Part shown: positions 1-10,324 of the stretch, piece by piece | Layout: each line of letters opens with the position of its first letter | Numbering within the stretch: position 1 is the first letter of the stretch | Assembly: GCA_020845495.1 (NCBI GenBank) | Contig: JADLFM010000038.1 | Location: 1-64,000, forward strand | Source of the DNA: Chloroflexota bacterium | GTDB lineage: Bacteria > Chloroflexota > UBA6077 > JACCZL01 | Direction of reading: 5' to 3' | Length of the DNA stretch: 64,000 bases | The notes under the pieces: model-generated | What the model saw: only the letters and a program-made list of their open reading frames with translations | What the model was told of the DNA's origin: nothing | Database searches by the model: none | Program-made: the position numbers and the translations under genes

Positions 1-84
1 CTGGGCGGCCTCATAGGTGACGCTGTCCCAGTCGACGTGCTCGACGAGCGGGTGCGGCGCGACGGCGCCGGCGCGGTCGTTCAT
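1..84 (-). CDS. Hypothetical protein, N-terminal fragment cut by window edge
   Basis: An ATG on the minus strand at 84-82 opens a frame that stays open to the left edge. The 28 visible residues start MNDRAGAVAPHPLVEHVDWD and do not match a family I recognise. It would be transcribed divergently from the regulator gene at 210, so both promoters would lie in the 125 bases between them. It could be a shadow frame, because only 84 bases are visible. Confidence 0.35.
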   Translation of the reverse strand, partial: MNDRAGAVAPHPLVEHVDWDSVTYEAAQ

Positions 85-192
85 GGTCCCTCCAGCTTCG
101 GTGCCTCGGGAGGGATGATAGCCCGGCCGCGCGGATATGCCCCTGGAGTAAGAGGCGGCCTCACCAGGTCCTTGGTAGTCCACGATCTGGTG

Positions 193-198
193 TATGAT
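193..198 (+). promoter_or_regulatory. Candidate -10 box of the PAS/GAF/BTAD regulator gene
   Basis: TATGAT lies 11 bases before the ATG at 210, preceded by TTGGTA at 172-177 as a poor -35 match with a 15-base spacer. If used, transcription would start only a few bases before the ATG, giving an almost leaderless mRNA. No Shine-Dalgarno sequence precedes the ATG, which fits that reading. Confidence 0.4.
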
Positions 199-209
199 CT
201 GGGGCAATC

Positions 210-2510
210 ATGAACGCCCGGGCGCGCCAGACTGGTGGCACCGCTCGAGGCCAACGGCCATCGAACGGTGACGTTGCAGGCGGCGAAAGAGCCGACCTCG
301 CCCTGCTGCACGCCGCCGATCTCCTGACCTGCACCGAAGACTGCGCGTTCGCCCTTCAGGCCGACGGCCGCTTTGTTGGCTGGAACGCGGCGGCCGAGAA
401 GCTCTTCGGCTACCGCTGGGCTGAGATCGCCGGACGGTCGTGCCACGACGTCCTGGCCTGCCGTGACCTGCTCGATCAGCATGCACGTGCGTCCGATTGC
501 CCGCTCCTCCGCGCCGTCCGAGCGACCGGCCCGGGGCCGGCCGTCGATCTGCTCGCCCGCCATCGTAGCGGTCACGCCGTAGAAGTCAGCGGCAGCATCG
601 TTCAGCTCCCGCCGGCCTATGATGCACGAGTGCTGGTCCTGGTGCGACCGGCAGCGTTTGACATCGACCGCCTGCTCCCGAGCGATCCGCTCGACCAGAT
701 CGATCTGGCCGGCTGCCTCGACCGGTTACTGATCGCGACCGGTGCTGACGCTGCCGAGTTGTTCCTGGTGGCACCCGGCGGGCGGCAACTCCTGCTAGCA
801 GCGCACAGCGGCCGATCTCCGCGTGCCTTCCGCGAGATCCTCCGCTTCGAACGCGGCGAGGGGTTCCCCGGTCTAGTGGCCGCGACTGGAGAGTCGCTCG
901 TCAGCGCTGATATCGGCCACGATGACCGCTACCTCCGAACAGGTGTCAAGCGGCGGGGCTTTCACACCTGCGTGTGCGTTCCTCTGCGGGACCACGGCCA
1001 GGTACTTGGCAGCCTGGACGTCACCTTTCGGCATCGGACCCACGCGACCGGGTCGGTGCTGGTGCTCCTGGCGCGCGTCGCTACCCAGCTAGCGGCAGCG
1101 CTCGAGCTCGACCGACTGCGGATCGCAGAGGCGATGATGCGCCAGGCCCGCGTGCGCGGGCCGGATGCTGCCGAGAGTCTGCGTCAGGTCGTCGACCAGG
1201 CCCTTCGGACCCTGATGGAGACGACCGGCGTCGAGCGCGGAGCGCTGTTGCTTGCCGACGATTCGGCGACCCGGCTCCAGGTCGCCTCCGAGCAGGCCGT
1301 CCCGCCGGCCCTGCAACACCTGCTCGCCCGCGGTCAGCGAGCGGACACCTGCCCGGCGCTCGCCCGGCAGTCCAATATGCTGCCATCCGACCGAGTATCT
1401 GGCGAGTCACCCTGCTGCAAGATGGTTCGGCGGCACCTGCCGGCCGCGCTGTGCCTGCCGCTTCGGAGCGAAGAACGGCCGCTCGGGGTCGCGCTGCTCG
1501 GCTGCCCGGGCTCGGAGCCGCTGCCCACCAGCCGCCTGGCGTTCCTCCATGTTGCGCTCGATCGAGCAGCCCAGTTGATTGGCGACGCCCGAGTTGCACT
1601 CCGCGAGGAGCGTGCGGCTCAGGTCCGAACGGCGGACGATCCCCACCCAGCCACGCCTCCGCTGACCCCCGTCGACGATGACGGCCGTGCGCCAGGTATG
1701 CCATTCCTGGACCTGCGGATCCTCGGTCCCCTCACCATCCGGCGCGATGGACTGCCGGTGCCGCCGGAGCAGTTCGCGCGGCGGCGCGCGCTCACACTGC
1801 TGAAGATCCTGCTGATCCGCTACGGCAAGCCGGTCCACCGCGAAGAGTTGATGGAGCTCCTGTGGCCCGACGGCGACCCCCGCTCGAGCAACGACCTGCT
1901 GCACGTGGCGGTGCATTACCTGCGGCGAGGACTGGAGCCGACCCCACCCGCTGGGCGGCCCTCGACGTTCGTCCTCAACAACGGCGACTACTATACGTTC
2001 GACACCGCCTCACCGCACCGTCTGGACAGCCACGAGTTCCTGACGGCATTGCGTCTGAGCGAGCACCACGAACGACAGGGCCATGCCGCGGAAGCGCTCG
2101 AGGCGTGCCGGCGCGCGATCCAAACCTACACTGGCGACGTGCTCGAAGACGAGCCGTACAGCGACTGGTGTGCGCTGGAACGGGAGTACCTGCGTGAGAG
2201 CCTGCTGGGCCTGCTGCGGCGGGTCGCGCGCCTGGAAGGCGCGCGCGGCGACTTCGAGGCCGCCGCGGCTGCCTATCGCCGCGCCCTGCACGTGGACCCT
2301 ACCCTTGAAGAGATCCATCGCGAACTGATGGAGATCCTTCGGCGGGCTGGACGGCACGGAGAAGCCCTGCGCCAGTACCAGGAGTGCCGGGCCGCCCTGC
2401 GTCGCGAGCTTGGCGTCGCTCCGATGCCTGCCACCGAGGCGCTCCGTCAGCAGATCGTCGGCGAACAGCGCGTAGGGCTCAGATCGGACACCCCAGTCGA
2501 GCCTGCCTGA
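210..2510 (+). CDS. PAS-GAF-GAF-BTAD transcriptional regulator beside the nar operon
   Basis: A 766-residue multidomain regulator. A PAS domain spans about residues 36-147 (FVGWNAAAEKLFGY is typical), with cysteines C78, C84 and C97. A first GAF domain spans about 165-305 and a second about 320-465, with a cysteine group C381, C402, C403, C415. A winged-helix DNA-binding domain covers about 500-592 (LLWPDGDPRSSNDLLHVAVH), followed by a BTAD/TPR-like domain to about 755, the arrangement of SARP/AfsR-type activators. It sits just upstream of, and in the same direction as, the nar genes, so a role as their sensor-activator is likely by context. The cysteine groups could bind an iron-sulfur cluster or heme, or sense redox state; that is inference. 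No kinase domain is present, so this is a one-component sensor. Confidence 0.85.
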   Translation: MNARARQTGGTARGQRPSNGDVAGGERADLALLHAADLLTCTEDCAFALQADGRFVGWNAAAEKLFGYRWAEIAGRSCHDVLACRDLLDQHARASDCPLLRAVRATGPGPAVDLLARHRSGHAVEVSGSIVQLPPAYDARVLVLVRPAAFDIDRLLPSDPLDQIDLAGCLDRLLIATGADAAELFLVAPGGRQLLLAAHSGRSPRAFREILRFERGEGFPGLVAATGESLVSADIGHDDRYLRTGVKRRGFHTCVCVPLRDHGQVLGSLDVTFRHRTHATGSVLVLLARVATQLAAALELDRLRIAEAMMRQARVRGPDAAESLRQVVDQALRTLMETTGVERGALLLADDSATRLQVASEQAVPPALQHLLARGQRADTCPALARQSNMLPSDRVSGESPCCKMVRRHLPAALCLPLRSEERPLGVALLGCPGSEPLPTSRLAFLHVALDRAAQLIGDARVALREERAAQVRTADDPHPATPPLTPVDDDGRAPGMPFLDLRILGPLTIRRDGLPVPPEQFARRRALTLLKILLIRYGKPVHREELMELLWPDGDPRSSNDLLHVAVHYLRRGLEPTPPAGRPSTFVLNNGDYYTFDTASPHRLDSHEFLTALRLSEHHERQGHAAEALEACRRAIQTYTGDVLEDEPYSDWCALEREYLRESLLGLLRRVARLEGARGDFEAAAAAYRRALHVDPTLEEIHRELMEILRRAGRHGEALRQYQECRAALRRELGVAPMPATEALRQQIVGEQRVGLRSDTPVEPA

Positions 2511-2621
2511 GCCGCCACCCGGCAATAGCCCCCGAATTCCGCGGAAGCCGGCCGGAAGCGTGAGGTGCGAAGGTACTCGCGCATTCTGTGTGGCGTGAGT
2601 TTGGGGATTGGCAGGTCTGCC

Positions 2622-2852
2622 ATGGCGCGCCCGAACGACGGTCCATCCGGCGTCTCCTTCGTCATTCGCCTCTGGCTAGAGGGGCGAGACGACCGACCGG
2701 AATGGCGCCTTCAGGTGCGCCACGTGCAGAGTGGCGCCGAGGTTCACGGGCGTTGTCTGGCGGATCTCCTGGCGTTCGTCGAGCGCCGAGCCGGAGTCGC
2801 TGGGCCGGGCCTTCTCGCCTCCCCAGAACACGCGGAGGAGGATCCGACATGA
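2622..2852 (+). CDS. Small conserved protein before cytochrome c
   Basis: A 76-residue protein starting MARPNDGPSGVSFVIRLWLE. The core (IRLWLEGRDDRPEWRLQVRH, then a VQSGAEVHGR segment) reads as a compact soluble alpha/beta unit with no signal peptide. I recall similar short proteins in Chloroflexota genomes but know no function. An upstream in-frame ATG at 2565 would add 19 residues; 2622 is preferred because the extension looks non-coding. Its stop codon overlaps the cytochrome c start as ATGA (2849-2852), indicating translational coupling and membership of the nar transcript. Confidence 0.6.
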   Translation: MARPNDGPSGVSFVIRLWLEGRDDRPEWRLQVRHVQSGAEVHGRCLADLLAFVERRAGVAGPGLLASPEHAEEDPT

Positions 2853-3712
2853 TGCGACGAGCCGGGGAGCGGCGCGGCAGAGTACGCACGCTGGTCGTAT
2901 CCGTCGCCGCCCTGCTGGTGCTTGCTGGCCTGTCGGCCGGCGCGGCGTTGGCCATGCCAGCCCTACAAAACGCTCAAGCCGGCGCGGCGGTGTTCACCTC
3001 GAAGTGCGCGGCCTGCCACACCATCGGCGGCGGGTCGCTGATTGGGCCGGACCTGAAGGGGATCACGAGTCAGCGCAGCCACGAGTGGCTGACGGCCTGG
3101 ATCTCCGCGCCGGACCGACTCATCGCCCAGGGCGATCCGACGGCGCTGGAGATCGTCAAGCAGTACCCGATTCCGATGCCGAACCTCGGTCTCTCGCCGA
3201 CTGAGGTCGCCTCGGTACTGGCGTACATCGAAGCGCAGTCGGCAAGCGGGGCCGCGGCCGCGCCCGCGGCACCTCCCCCGCTACCGGCCGGCGATCCGAT
3301 CCTTGGGAAGGACTACTTCACCGGCAGCCTTCGCTTTCAGAATGGCGGCCCGCCCTGCATGGGCTGCCACAGCGTCGCCGGCATCGGCGCGCTCGGCGGC
3401 GGTACGCTCGGCCCGGACCTGACGCCGGCCATCTCAAAGTATGGCGAGGCGGGGCTCGCATCGTTCCTGGCCAACCCGCCCACACCGACCATGAACGCGG
3501 TCTGGTCGGGCGAGCCGCTCACTCCGGAGGAGCAGGGCAGCTTGCGGCTCTTCCTCCAGGAGGCCGGGGTCGCGCAACGGTCCACCGAGGCGCTCGGCCA
3601 GCTCACGGCGCTGGCGGTCGTGGTGGGGCTGGTGATGCTCGGACTGATGCAGGTCACCTGGCGTCGACGCCTGCCAGGCGTCCGCCGGCCCATGCTACGG
3701 CGGACGGTCTGA
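2849..3712 (+). CDS. narC: Membrane-anchored diheme cytochrome c of the nar operon (NarC-like)
   Basis: A 287-residue exported cytochrome. An N-terminal signal/anchor (residues 14-36) is followed by two heme-binding motifs, CAACH at 53-57 and CMGCH at 170-174, each in its own cytochrome c domain separated by an Ala/Pro-rich linker (about 131-148). A C-terminal membrane helix covers about 252-274 and ends in Arg residues. The start ATG at 2849 has a strong GGAGGAGG ribosome site 7-14 bases upstream. Position directly before narG matches the narC-G-H-J-I order of Thermus, where the cytochrome passes electrons to or from the NarI quinone/heme subunit. In a nitrite-oxidising system it would instead accept electrons from the enzyme. 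The symbol is assigned by context. Confidence 0.85.
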   Translation: MMRRAGERRGRVRTLVVSVAALLVLAGLSAGAALAMPALQNAQAGAAVFTSKCAACHTIGGGSLIGPDLKGITSQRSHEWLTAWISAPDRLIAQGDPTALEIVKQYPIPMPNLGLSPTEVASVLAYIEAQSASGAAAAPAAPPPLPAGDPILGKDYFTGSLRFQNGGPPCMGCHSVAGIGALGGGTLGPDLTPAISKYGEAGLASFLANPPTPTMNAVWSGEPLTPEEQGSLRLFLQEAGVAQRSTEALGQLTALAVVVGLVMLGLMQVTWRRRLPGVRRPMLRRTV

Positions 3713-3758
3713 GCCCGCCCGCGCTGACACGGCACGCAACGTAACGGAGGTCGACACC

Positions 3759-6700
3759 GTGGGCTGGATTCAGGATCTGACGAACCCCAAGGCGCGGCGG
3801 TGGGAGGAGTTCTACCGCAACCGCTGGCAGCACGACACCAGCGTGCGGAGCACGCACGGCGTCAACTGCACCGGCGGATGCTCCTGGATGGTCTACGTCA
3901 AAGACGGCATCGTCACCTGGGAGATGCAGGCGACCGACTATCCGATGCTCGAGTCGAACCTGCCGCCCTACGAACCGCGCGGCTGCCAGCGGGGCATCTC
4001 CGCCTCGTGGTACGTCTACAGCCCGATTCGCGTCAAGTACCCCTACATCCGAGGCGCGCTGATCGACCTCTGGCGAGAGGTGCGGGCGCAGCACGCCGAT
4101 CCGGTCCAGGCCTGGGGAGCCTTGATCGAGAACGAGCAGAAGCGGGCTCGCTTCCAGCGCGCCCGCGGCAAGGGCGGCTTCCGGCGTGCCACCTGGGACG
4201 AGGCGCTCGAACTGGTCGCGGCCTCCTGTCTGTACACCGCTCGTCGCTGGGGGCCGGACCGGGTGTTCGGCTTCTCGCCGATCCCGGCCATGTCCTTCCT
4301 GTCGTACGCCGCCGGCTCGCGCTTCCTCCAGCTCTTCGGCGGCGTCAACATGAGCTTCTACGACTGGTACGCCGACCTGCCGAACGCCTTCCCGGAGATC
4401 TGGGGCGATCAGACCGACGTCTGCGAGAGCGCCGATTGGTACAACGCCAAGTACATCGTCTCGATGGGCGCCAACCTCAACATGACGCGCACGCCGGACG
4501 TGCACTTCATCTCCGAGGCGCGCCATGAAGGCGCCAAGCTCGTCGTCATCTCGCCGGACTTCAGCCAGGTAGCCAAGTACTCAGACTGGTGGATCCCGGT
4601 CCAGGCCGGCCAGGACACCGCGCTCTGGATGGCCGTCAACCACGTCATCCTGCGTGAGTACTACGTCGAGCGGCAGGTGCCCTACTTCGTCGATTACCTG
4701 AAGCGCTACACCGATAGCTCCTTCCTGGTCGAGCTCACGCCAGACGGTGACGGCTATCAGAGCGGCCAACTCTTACGCGCTAACCGCCTCGAGCGCTACC
4801 AGGGCGTTGAGAATGGCGACTGGAAGACGCTCATCTTCGACGAGTCGAGCGGCCAGCCCCGGATGCCAAAGGGCACGGTCGGTTTCCGCTGGGGCGAAGA
4901 GCAAGGCAAGTGGAACCTGAAGCTCGAAGACGGCCTGGACGACCATCCGATTGAGCCAGTCTTGAGCTTCCTGAACGAGCACGATGACGTCGTGGACGTC
5001 GCCTTTTACGAGTTCGCACAGGCTAAAGTCGCGCGGCGCGGCGTGCCGGTCCGTCGCGTCGAGACGGTCGACGGACCGAAAACGGTGACGACCGTCTTCG
5101 ACCTGCTCTGTGCGCAGTTCGGCGTCGGCCGCGGGCTGGCTGGCGAATACCCGACCAGCTATGACGAGGTTGCCCCGTACACCCCAGCCTGGCAAGAGAC
5201 CTATACCGGCATCGGCCGGGATACCGTCACGCGCCTGGCGCGTGAGTTCGCGAGCAACGCCGAGGCGACGCAAGGGCGCTCGATGATCATCATCGGCGCC
5301 AGCATTAACCACTGGTACAACAACAACCTGTCCTATCGCGCCCCGATCACCGCGCTCCTGCTCAGCGGCTGCTGTGGCCGTAACGGCGGCGGCATGAACC
5401 ATTACGTCGGCCAGGAGAAGCTCACCCCGGTCGCGCCGTGGAACACGCTGGCGTTTGCGCTCGATTGGATCGCTACCCCCCGCCGCCAGCAGTCGCCAAC
5501 GTGGCATTACGTTCATAGCGATCAGTGGCGCTATGAGGGCGATTTCACTGACTACGCGCCCGTCCCGCCCGATGCCCGCTGGGCCAAAGGCCACGCACTC
5601 GATCTCGAGGCCGACGCTGTGCGGCGTGGCTGGATGCCGTTCTATCCGCAGTTCAACCGCAACCCGCTCGACATGGTCCGTGAGGCCGAGGCAGCCGGGG
5701 CAGCTTCTGGCGATGAGGTCGTAAACCACGTCGTGCAGGAGATCATCGACCGCCAGACACTGTTCTCGGTCGAGGATCCAGATGCGCCGGAGAACTGGCC
5801 GCGCGTCTGGTTCATCTGGCGCGGCAACGCCATCATGTCCAGTGCCAAGGGGCACGAGTTCTTCCTGCGCCACTACCTCGGCACCCACGACAACGCCGTA
5901 GCCAAGGAAGCGGCCGAAGGCCACATCCGTTCCGTCGTCTACCGGGAGCCGGCGCCGCGCGGCAAGATGGACCTGGTAGTCGACATCAACTTCCGGATGG
6001 ACACCTCGGCCCTGTACTCCGACATCGTCCTGCCCACGGCGATGTGGTACGAGAAGAACGACCTCAACACCACCGACCTGCATTCGTTCATCCATCCGCT
6101 CGGCGCCGCGGTGCCCCCGGTCTGGGAATCCAAGACGGACTGGGAGATCTTCAAGGCGGTCGCTCGCAAGGTGAGCGAGATGGCTCCAGGTGTGTTCCCG
6201 GCGCCGGTTCGCGATCTGGTGTCGTTCCCGCTCATGCACGACACGCCGGACGAGCTTGCCCAAACAGAGGTGCGTGACTGGAGCCGCGGCGAGTGCCCGC
6301 CCGTACCCGGCCGGACGATGCCCCATCTGAGAGTCGTCGAGCGAGACTACGCCAACATCTACAACCGCTTCATCTCTTTTGGGCCGCTGGCCCGCCAGAA
6401 CGGGCTGAACGCTAACGGCGTTCACTTTCCGATCGAGAAATTCTACGACGAACTGATGGAGAAGCCGGACGGCGGCTCACCGGACCCCCGCCATATGCGC
6501 ACGGTGAGTTGGGATGGCCAGCGGTACCCTAGCACCGAGGACGCCCTCGACGCCGCCAACCTGTTGCTGTACCTAGCGCCAGAGACGAACGGTGAGGTCT
6601 CCCATGCCGCCTTCGAGGCCGAAGAGACGCGCACCGGCCTGGCGCTGACCGACCTGGCGGCCGGGGTGCGCGACGTACGGATGACCTTCGGCGACCTGAC

Positions 6701-7403
6701 CCGTCAGCCCCGCCGGACGTTGATCAGTCCGTGTTGGACGGGCATGGTCAACGAGGGCCGCGCGTACGCCGCCTGGTGCATGAACGTCGAACGACTGATC
6801 CCCTGGCGCACGCTGACCGGCCGCCAGCATCTGTACGTCGATCATCCCTACTACCTGGACTTTGGCGAACACCTCCCCACGTACAAGCCGAAGCTCGATC
6901 CGCACCGGACCGGCGACGTCGTGCTCAGCCCGACCGACGATCGAAGCATGGTGTTGAACTACATCACTCCCCACGGCAAGTGGCATATCCATTCGACCTA
7001 CTACGACAACCACCGCATGCTGACCCTGTCACGCGGGATCGAGCCCTGCTGGTTGAACGACAAGGACGCCGCCGAGATCGGCATCCAGGACAACGACTGG
7101 GTCGAGGTCTACAACGACAACGGAGTCATGGTGACCCGCGCCGCGGTGAGCCGGCGAGTCCAACGCGGAACCTGCATGGTCTACCACGCGCCCGAGCGCA
7201 CGATTTCGATGCCCAAGTCACAGGTGCGTGGCGGGAAGCGGGGCGGCGCACACAACAGCCTGACTCGCACCCGCATCAACCCGATCCAACTGGCCGGCGG
7301 CTACGCTCAGTTCACCTACGGCTTCAACTACTGGGGGCCAATCGGCATCATGACGCGCGACACCTACGTCGTGGTGCGCCGACTGGAGAAGCTGGAATGG
7401 TGA
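3759..7403 (+). CDS. narG: Respiratory nitrate reductase / nitrite oxidoreductase alpha subunit
   Basis: A 1214-residue molybdenum bis-MGD subunit, the usual NarG length. The FS0 [4Fe-4S] ligands are H33, C37, C41 and C76, with the same spacing as E. coli NarG. D206 in YDWYADLP matches the aspartate that ligates molybdenum. Long stretches are nearly identical in pattern to E. coli NarG ([38 protein letters not shown]-like LNYITPH, ERTISMP). There is no Tat signal, so the active site faces the cytoplasm. The start is GTG at 3759 behind GGAGG. Sequence alone does not separate a nitrate-reducing NarG from a cytoplasmic-type NxrA: both belong to this clade and some Chloroflexota (Nitrolancea) oxidise nitrite. 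Confidence 0.95.
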   Translation: MGWIQDLTNPKARRWEEFYRNRWQHDTSVRSTHGVNCTGGCSWMVYVKDGIVTWEMQATDYPMLESNLPPYEPRGCQRGISASWYVYSPIRVKYPYIRGALIDLWREVRAQHADPVQAWGALIENEQKRARFQRARGKGGFRRATWDEALELVAASCLYTARRWGPDRVFGFSPIPAMSFLSYAAGSRFLQLFGGVNMSFYDWYADLPNAFPEIWGDQTDVCESADWYNAKYIVSMGANLNMTRTPDVHFISEARHEGAKLVVISPDFSQVAKYSDWWIPVQAGQDTALWMAVNHVILREYYVERQVPYFVDYLKRYTDSSFLVELTPDGDGYQSGQLLRANRLERYQGVENGDWKTLIFDESSGQPRMPKGTVGFRWGEEQGKWNLKLEDGLDDHPIEPVLSFLNEHDDVVDVAFYEFAQAKVARRGVPVRRVETVDGPKTVTTVFDLLCAQFGVGRGLAGEYPTSYDEVAPYTPAWQETYTGIGRDTVTRLAREFASNAEATQGRSMIIIGASINHWYNNNLSYRAPITALLLSGCCGRNGGGMNHYVGQEKLTPVAPWNTLAFALDWIATPRRQQSPTWHYVHSDQWRYEGDFTDYAPVPPDARWAKGHALDLEADAVRRGWMPFYPQFNRNPLDMVREAEAAGAASGDEVVNHVVQEIIDRQTLFSVEDPDAPENWPRVWFIWRGNAIMSSAKGHEFFLRHYLGTHDNAVAKEAAEGHIRSVVYREPAPRGKMDLVVDINFRMDTSALYSDIVLPTAMWYEKNDLNTTDLHSFIHPLGAAVPPVWESKTDWEIFKAVARKVSEMAPGVFPAPVRDLVSFPLMHDTPDELAQTEVRDWSRGECPPVPGRTMPHLRVVERDYANIYNRFISFGPLARQNGLNANGVHFPIEKFYDELMEKPDGGSPDPRHMRTVSWDGQRYPSTEDALDAANLLLYLAPETNGEVSHAAFEAEETRTGLALTDLAAGVRDVRMTFGDLTRQPRRTLISPCWTGMVNEGRAYAAWCMNVERLIPWRTLTGRQHLYVDHPYYLDFGEHLPTYKPKLDPHRTGDVVLSPTDDRSMVLNYITPHGKWHIHSTYYDNHRMLTLSRGIEPCWLNDKDAAEIGIQDNDWVEVYNDNGVMVTRAAVSRRVQRGTCMVYHAPERTISMPKSQVRGGKRGGAHNSLTRTRINPIQLAGGYAQFTYGFNYWGPIGIMTRDTYVVVRRLEKLEW

Positions 7404-7445
7404 GCGCTCGAAGGGCGAACGGCCGCCGACAGAGGAGACACTGAG

Positions 7446-8954
7446 ATGGACGTACGAGCGCAAGTCTCGATGGTGTTCCACCTGGACAAGTGCATCGGTT
7501 GCCACACCTGTAGCGTCGCCTGCAAGAACTTGTGGACCGATCGCAAGGGCACCGAGTACATGTGGTGGAACAACGTCGAGACCAAGCCGGGGACCGGCTA
7601 CCCGACCCTCTGGGAAGACCAGGAGAAGTACAAAGGCGGTTGGAAGAAGACCAGCACTGGCATCCAGTTGCGCCTCCAGGGACGCATGGGCGCCCTCGGC
7701 AATATCTTCTATAACCCCTCGCTGCCCACCATCGACGACTACTACGAGCCCTGGACCTATCAGTACGACGAGTTGTTCAACGCGCCCGAAGGCAACGACC
7801 AGCCGACCGCCCGTCCCATCTCGATGATCAGTGGCAAGCCGATGGACATCGAGGCCGGCCCCAACTGGGACGATGACCTGGGCGGCTCGCCGATCTACGC
7901 CGACAACGATCCGAACCTGGCCAGCCTCACCGATGACGAGCGCGAGCAACTCAACGAAGTCGAGCGGCTGGTGTTCTTCTACCTGCCGCGCATCTGCAAC
8001 CACTGTCTCAACGCGGGCTGTGTGGCCGCCTGCCCGGCTGGCGCCATCTACAAGCGGGGCGAAGATGGCATCGTACTGGTCAGCCAGGAGAAGTGCCGTG
8101 GCTGGCGGATGTGCATCTCCGGCTGCCCCTACAAGAAGGTTTACTACAACTGGGCGACCGGCAAATCCGAGAAGTGCATTCTCTGCTTCCCACGCCTGGA
8201 GACCGGCCAGGCACCGGCCTGCTTCCATTCCTGCGTCGGGCGCATCCGCTACCTCGGAGTCCTGCTCTACGACGCCGACCAGATCCCGGCCGCCGCGGCC
8301 GTCGACGATGCCGACCTGGTCGAGGCGCAGCGGGCAATTATTCAGGATCCATTCGATCCGTCCGTCGTCGCCAGCGCGAAGGCGAACGGTGTCTCGGATG
8401 CCATGATCGACGCGGCCCAGAAGTCCCCGGTCTACAAGTACGTCAAGGTCTGGAAGCTGGCCCTGCCGCTCCATCCTGAGTTCCGCACCCTGCCGATGCT
8501 GTTCTACGTCCCGCCGATGCTCCCGATGCAGGCAGCGATGAACGACGGCCGTTATGACGTCGCTGGGGCTGACTCCGCTGCTCCGGCCACGCAGTTGTCC
8601 TCGCTCGCCAAGGCCCGTGTACCGTTGCGGTACATGGCCAGACTGTTCGCGGCCGGCAACGAGGAGATGGTCGAGGCGGTCTACAAGAAGCTCATCGCCG
8701 TCCGGATCTACAAGCGAGCGCAGCAGGTCCACGACATCCCGGATGGCGACGTTCAACAGGCATTGCTCGATGGGCTGACCAGCCCCGAGGAGGTCGAAGC
8801 GATCTTCCGCCTTACCGCGGTGCCGACCTACGAGGAGCGCTTCGTCATCCCGCCACTGGCGCGCGAGGGCGCGATCGAGCAGACCCTGGATCCATTCACT
8901 CACAAGCCCGCGGCCGGCTTCGGGTTCCGGGTCGCACCCGAGCGGAGGTGGTGA
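7446..8954 (+). CDS. narH: Nitrate reductase / nitrite oxidoreductase beta subunit
   Basis: A 502-residue iron-sulfur electron-transfer subunit. The first cysteine group is CIGCHTCSVACKN near residues 16-28. Three more groups follow in the second third (CNHCLNAGCVAACPAG, CRGWRMCISGCPYKK, and CILCFPRLETGQAPACFHSC). The tryptophan in CRGWRMC replaces a cysteine, as in E. coli NarH, so one of the four clusters should be [3Fe-4S]. The C-terminal half (PMLFYVPPMLPMQ) is typical NarH. The gene follows narG after 42 bases, with a GGAGA ribosome site, and overlaps the narJ start by one base. Confidence 0.95.
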   Translation: MDVRAQVSMVFHLDKCIGCHTCSVACKNLWTDRKGTEYMWWNNVETKPGTGYPTLWEDQEKYKGGWKKTSTGIQLRLQGRMGALGNIFYNPSLPTIDDYYEPWTYQYDELFNAPEGNDQPTARPISMISGKPMDIEAGPNWDDDLGGSPIYADNDPNLASLTDDEREQLNEVERLVFFYLPRICNHCLNAGCVAACPAGAIYKRGEDGIVLVSQEKCRGWRMCISGCPYKKVYYNWATGKSEKCILCFPRLETGQAPACFHSCVGRIRYLGVLLYDADQIPAAAAVDDADLVEAQRAIIQDPFDPSVVASAKANGVSDAMIDAAQKSPVYKYVKVWKLALPLHPEFRTLPMLFYVPPMLPMQAAMNDGRYDVAGADSAAPATQLSSLAKARVPLRYMARLFAAGNEEMVEAVYKKLIAVRIYKRAQQVHDIPDGDVQQALLDGLTSPEEVEAIFRLTAVPTYEERFVIPPLAREGAIEQTLDPFTHKPAAGFGFRVAPERRW

Positions 8955-9583
8955 TGATGGCAGGACAGAGCGACCAGCAGCGTCTCTACGCGCTCTTCGC
9001 CGATCTCCTCGAGTACCCTGACGAGGGGATAGCCGCCGCCGCTCAGGCCTGCGCCGCGCTCGCAGCCGAGCAGGATGCCGCCGCCGGGCGCCTCCTCGCC
9101 CAGTTCCAGGCTCGCATCGCCCGCACTGCGCCGGGACGGCTTCAGGAGATCTACACCGGCACGTTCGACATGGACGCGTTTCGCAGCCCCTACGTTGGCT
9201 ACCACCTCTTCGGCGAGAGCTACAAGCGGAGCGTGTTCCTGCTGGAGTTGAAAGATCGCTACCAGGCCAGGCACATCGAGGTCGGGTCCGAGATGCCCGA
9301 TCACCTCGCCCTGTTGGTGCGTTACCTGGCTGCCTGCGACGACCGAGACGAGCGGGACGACCTGATCTGCTGGGCGCTGCTGCCGGTCCTCGACCAGTTG
9401 ACGCGGCCTCAGCCGGCCGCGCAGGACGAATCGGGCGAGCAGGGCGCGGAGGCAAGCCCGCCGCCCCCGCCGGTCAGCCCGTATCAGAACGTCCTGAAGG
9501 CTCTGCGGCGCGTGCTGGAACGGGAGTGCCCGCCGGCTGACCTGCCGGAGGCGGTCTCGCAGGAGGCAGTCACCACCGGCTGA
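8954..9583 (+). CDS. narJ: Nitrate reductase molybdenum cofactor assembly chaperone
   Basis: A 209-residue TorD/NarJ-family all-helical chaperone that holds apo-NarG in the cytoplasm during cofactor insertion and membrane attachment. Recognisable segments are LFADLLEYPDEG at the N-terminus, the conserved YVGYHLFGESYKRSVFLLEL region, and EVGSEMPDHLALLVRYLA. The ATG at 8954 overlaps the narH stop as TGATG and has GGAGG 5 bases upstream; GTG codons at 8948 and 8951 lie within the ribosome site or directly after it and are less likely. The C-terminal tail is proline-rich. Confidence 0.9.
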   Translation: MMAGQSDQQRLYALFADLLEYPDEGIAAAAQACAALAAEQDAAAGRLLAQFQARIARTAPGRLQEIYTGTFDMDAFRSPYVGYHLFGESYKRSVFLLELKDRYQARHIEVGSEMPDHLALLVRYLAACDDRDERDDLICWALLPVLDQLTRPQPAAQDESGEQGAEASPPPPPVSPYQNVLKALRRVLERECPPADLPEAVSQEAVTTG

Positions 9584-9628
9584 GTTGCGCTCGGCCACGG
9601 CCGTCGCGGAGCGGAGGAGGGAATCAAG

Positions 9629-10315
9629 ATGTCGGACCTGGTGCTGTTCGTGGTCTTCCCCTATGTCGCGGTCATCGTGGCAGTCCTTGTCGGAATCTAC
9701 CGCTATAACAGCGATCGCTTTTCCTATTCGAGTCAGTCGTCGCAGCTTCTGGAAAACCATAGCCTCTTCTGGGGATCGGTGCCCTGGCACTACGGCATCG
9801 TCATCATCCTGACCGCGCATCTCCTGGCGTTCATCTTCCCCGCTCAGTGGGCCGTGCTGATCGCGGCCCCAGAGCGTTTGTATGTGCTGGAGGTCATCGG
9901 CCTGGCGCTGGCAATCTTGACGATAGTCGGTATCGCGTTGCTCATCGTGCGGCGCCTGGTTATCCCGCGCGTGCGGGCGGTCACGTCCGTCATGGACTGG
10001 GTGCTGCTAGTCGCACTCCTGGTGCAGGTGGTGCTCGGCTTCTGGGTGGCGCTGTTCTACCGCTGGGGCTCTGACTGGTACCTGCATACGGCGGTTCCGT
10101 GGCTGGTGTCGCTGGTGCTGCTCAACCCGCAGGCTCAGTTTGTCACGGTCTTGCCGCTTTTGGTTCAGCTTCACATGCTCGGCGGCTTCGTGGTTATCCT
10201 GCTGTTCCCCTTCACCCGCCTGGTGCACCTGGTGACCGTCCCTGTCACGTACCTCTGGCGGCCGTATCAGGTGGTGGTCTGGAACCGTCGCCTGACGCGC
10301 ATCCAGAAGGCTTGA
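9629..10315 (+). CDS. narI: Nitrate reductase / nitrite oxidoreductase gamma subunit (cytochrome b)
   Basis: A 228-residue membrane protein with five predicted transmembrane helices. Candidate heme-ligating histidines H54, H64, H182 and H200 reproduce the E. coli NarI pattern (10 residues between the first pair, 18 between the second). It anchors NarGH to the inner face of the membrane and exchanges electrons with quinol or with the operon cytochrome c. GGAGGAGG lies 8 bases before the ATG. It is the last gene of the operon: a perfect hairpin follows 10 bases after the stop. No narK transporter is seen next to it. Confidence 0.93.
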   Translation: MSDLVLFVVFPYVAVIVAVLVGIYRYNSDRFSYSSQSSQLLENHSLFWGSVPWHYGIVIILTAHLLAFIFPAQWAVLIAAPERLYVLEVIGLALAILTIVGIALLIVRRLVIPRVRAVTSVMDWVLLVALLVQVVLGFWVALFYRWGSDWYLHTAVPWLVSLVLLNPQAQFVTVLPLLVQLHMLGGFVVILLFPFTRLVHLVTVPVTYLWRPYQVVVWNRRLTRIQKA

Positions 10316-10324
10316 CCTGCCGAT

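Noticed and set aside
4773..6425. 550-codon minus-strand open frame opposite narG
   Set aside because: It is the complement of conserved narG sequence; its translation is Arg/Val-rich and has no family pattern.
7218..9455. 745-codon minus-strand open frame opposite narH/narJ
   Set aside because: A shadow of real genes caused by high GC; no recognisable domain.
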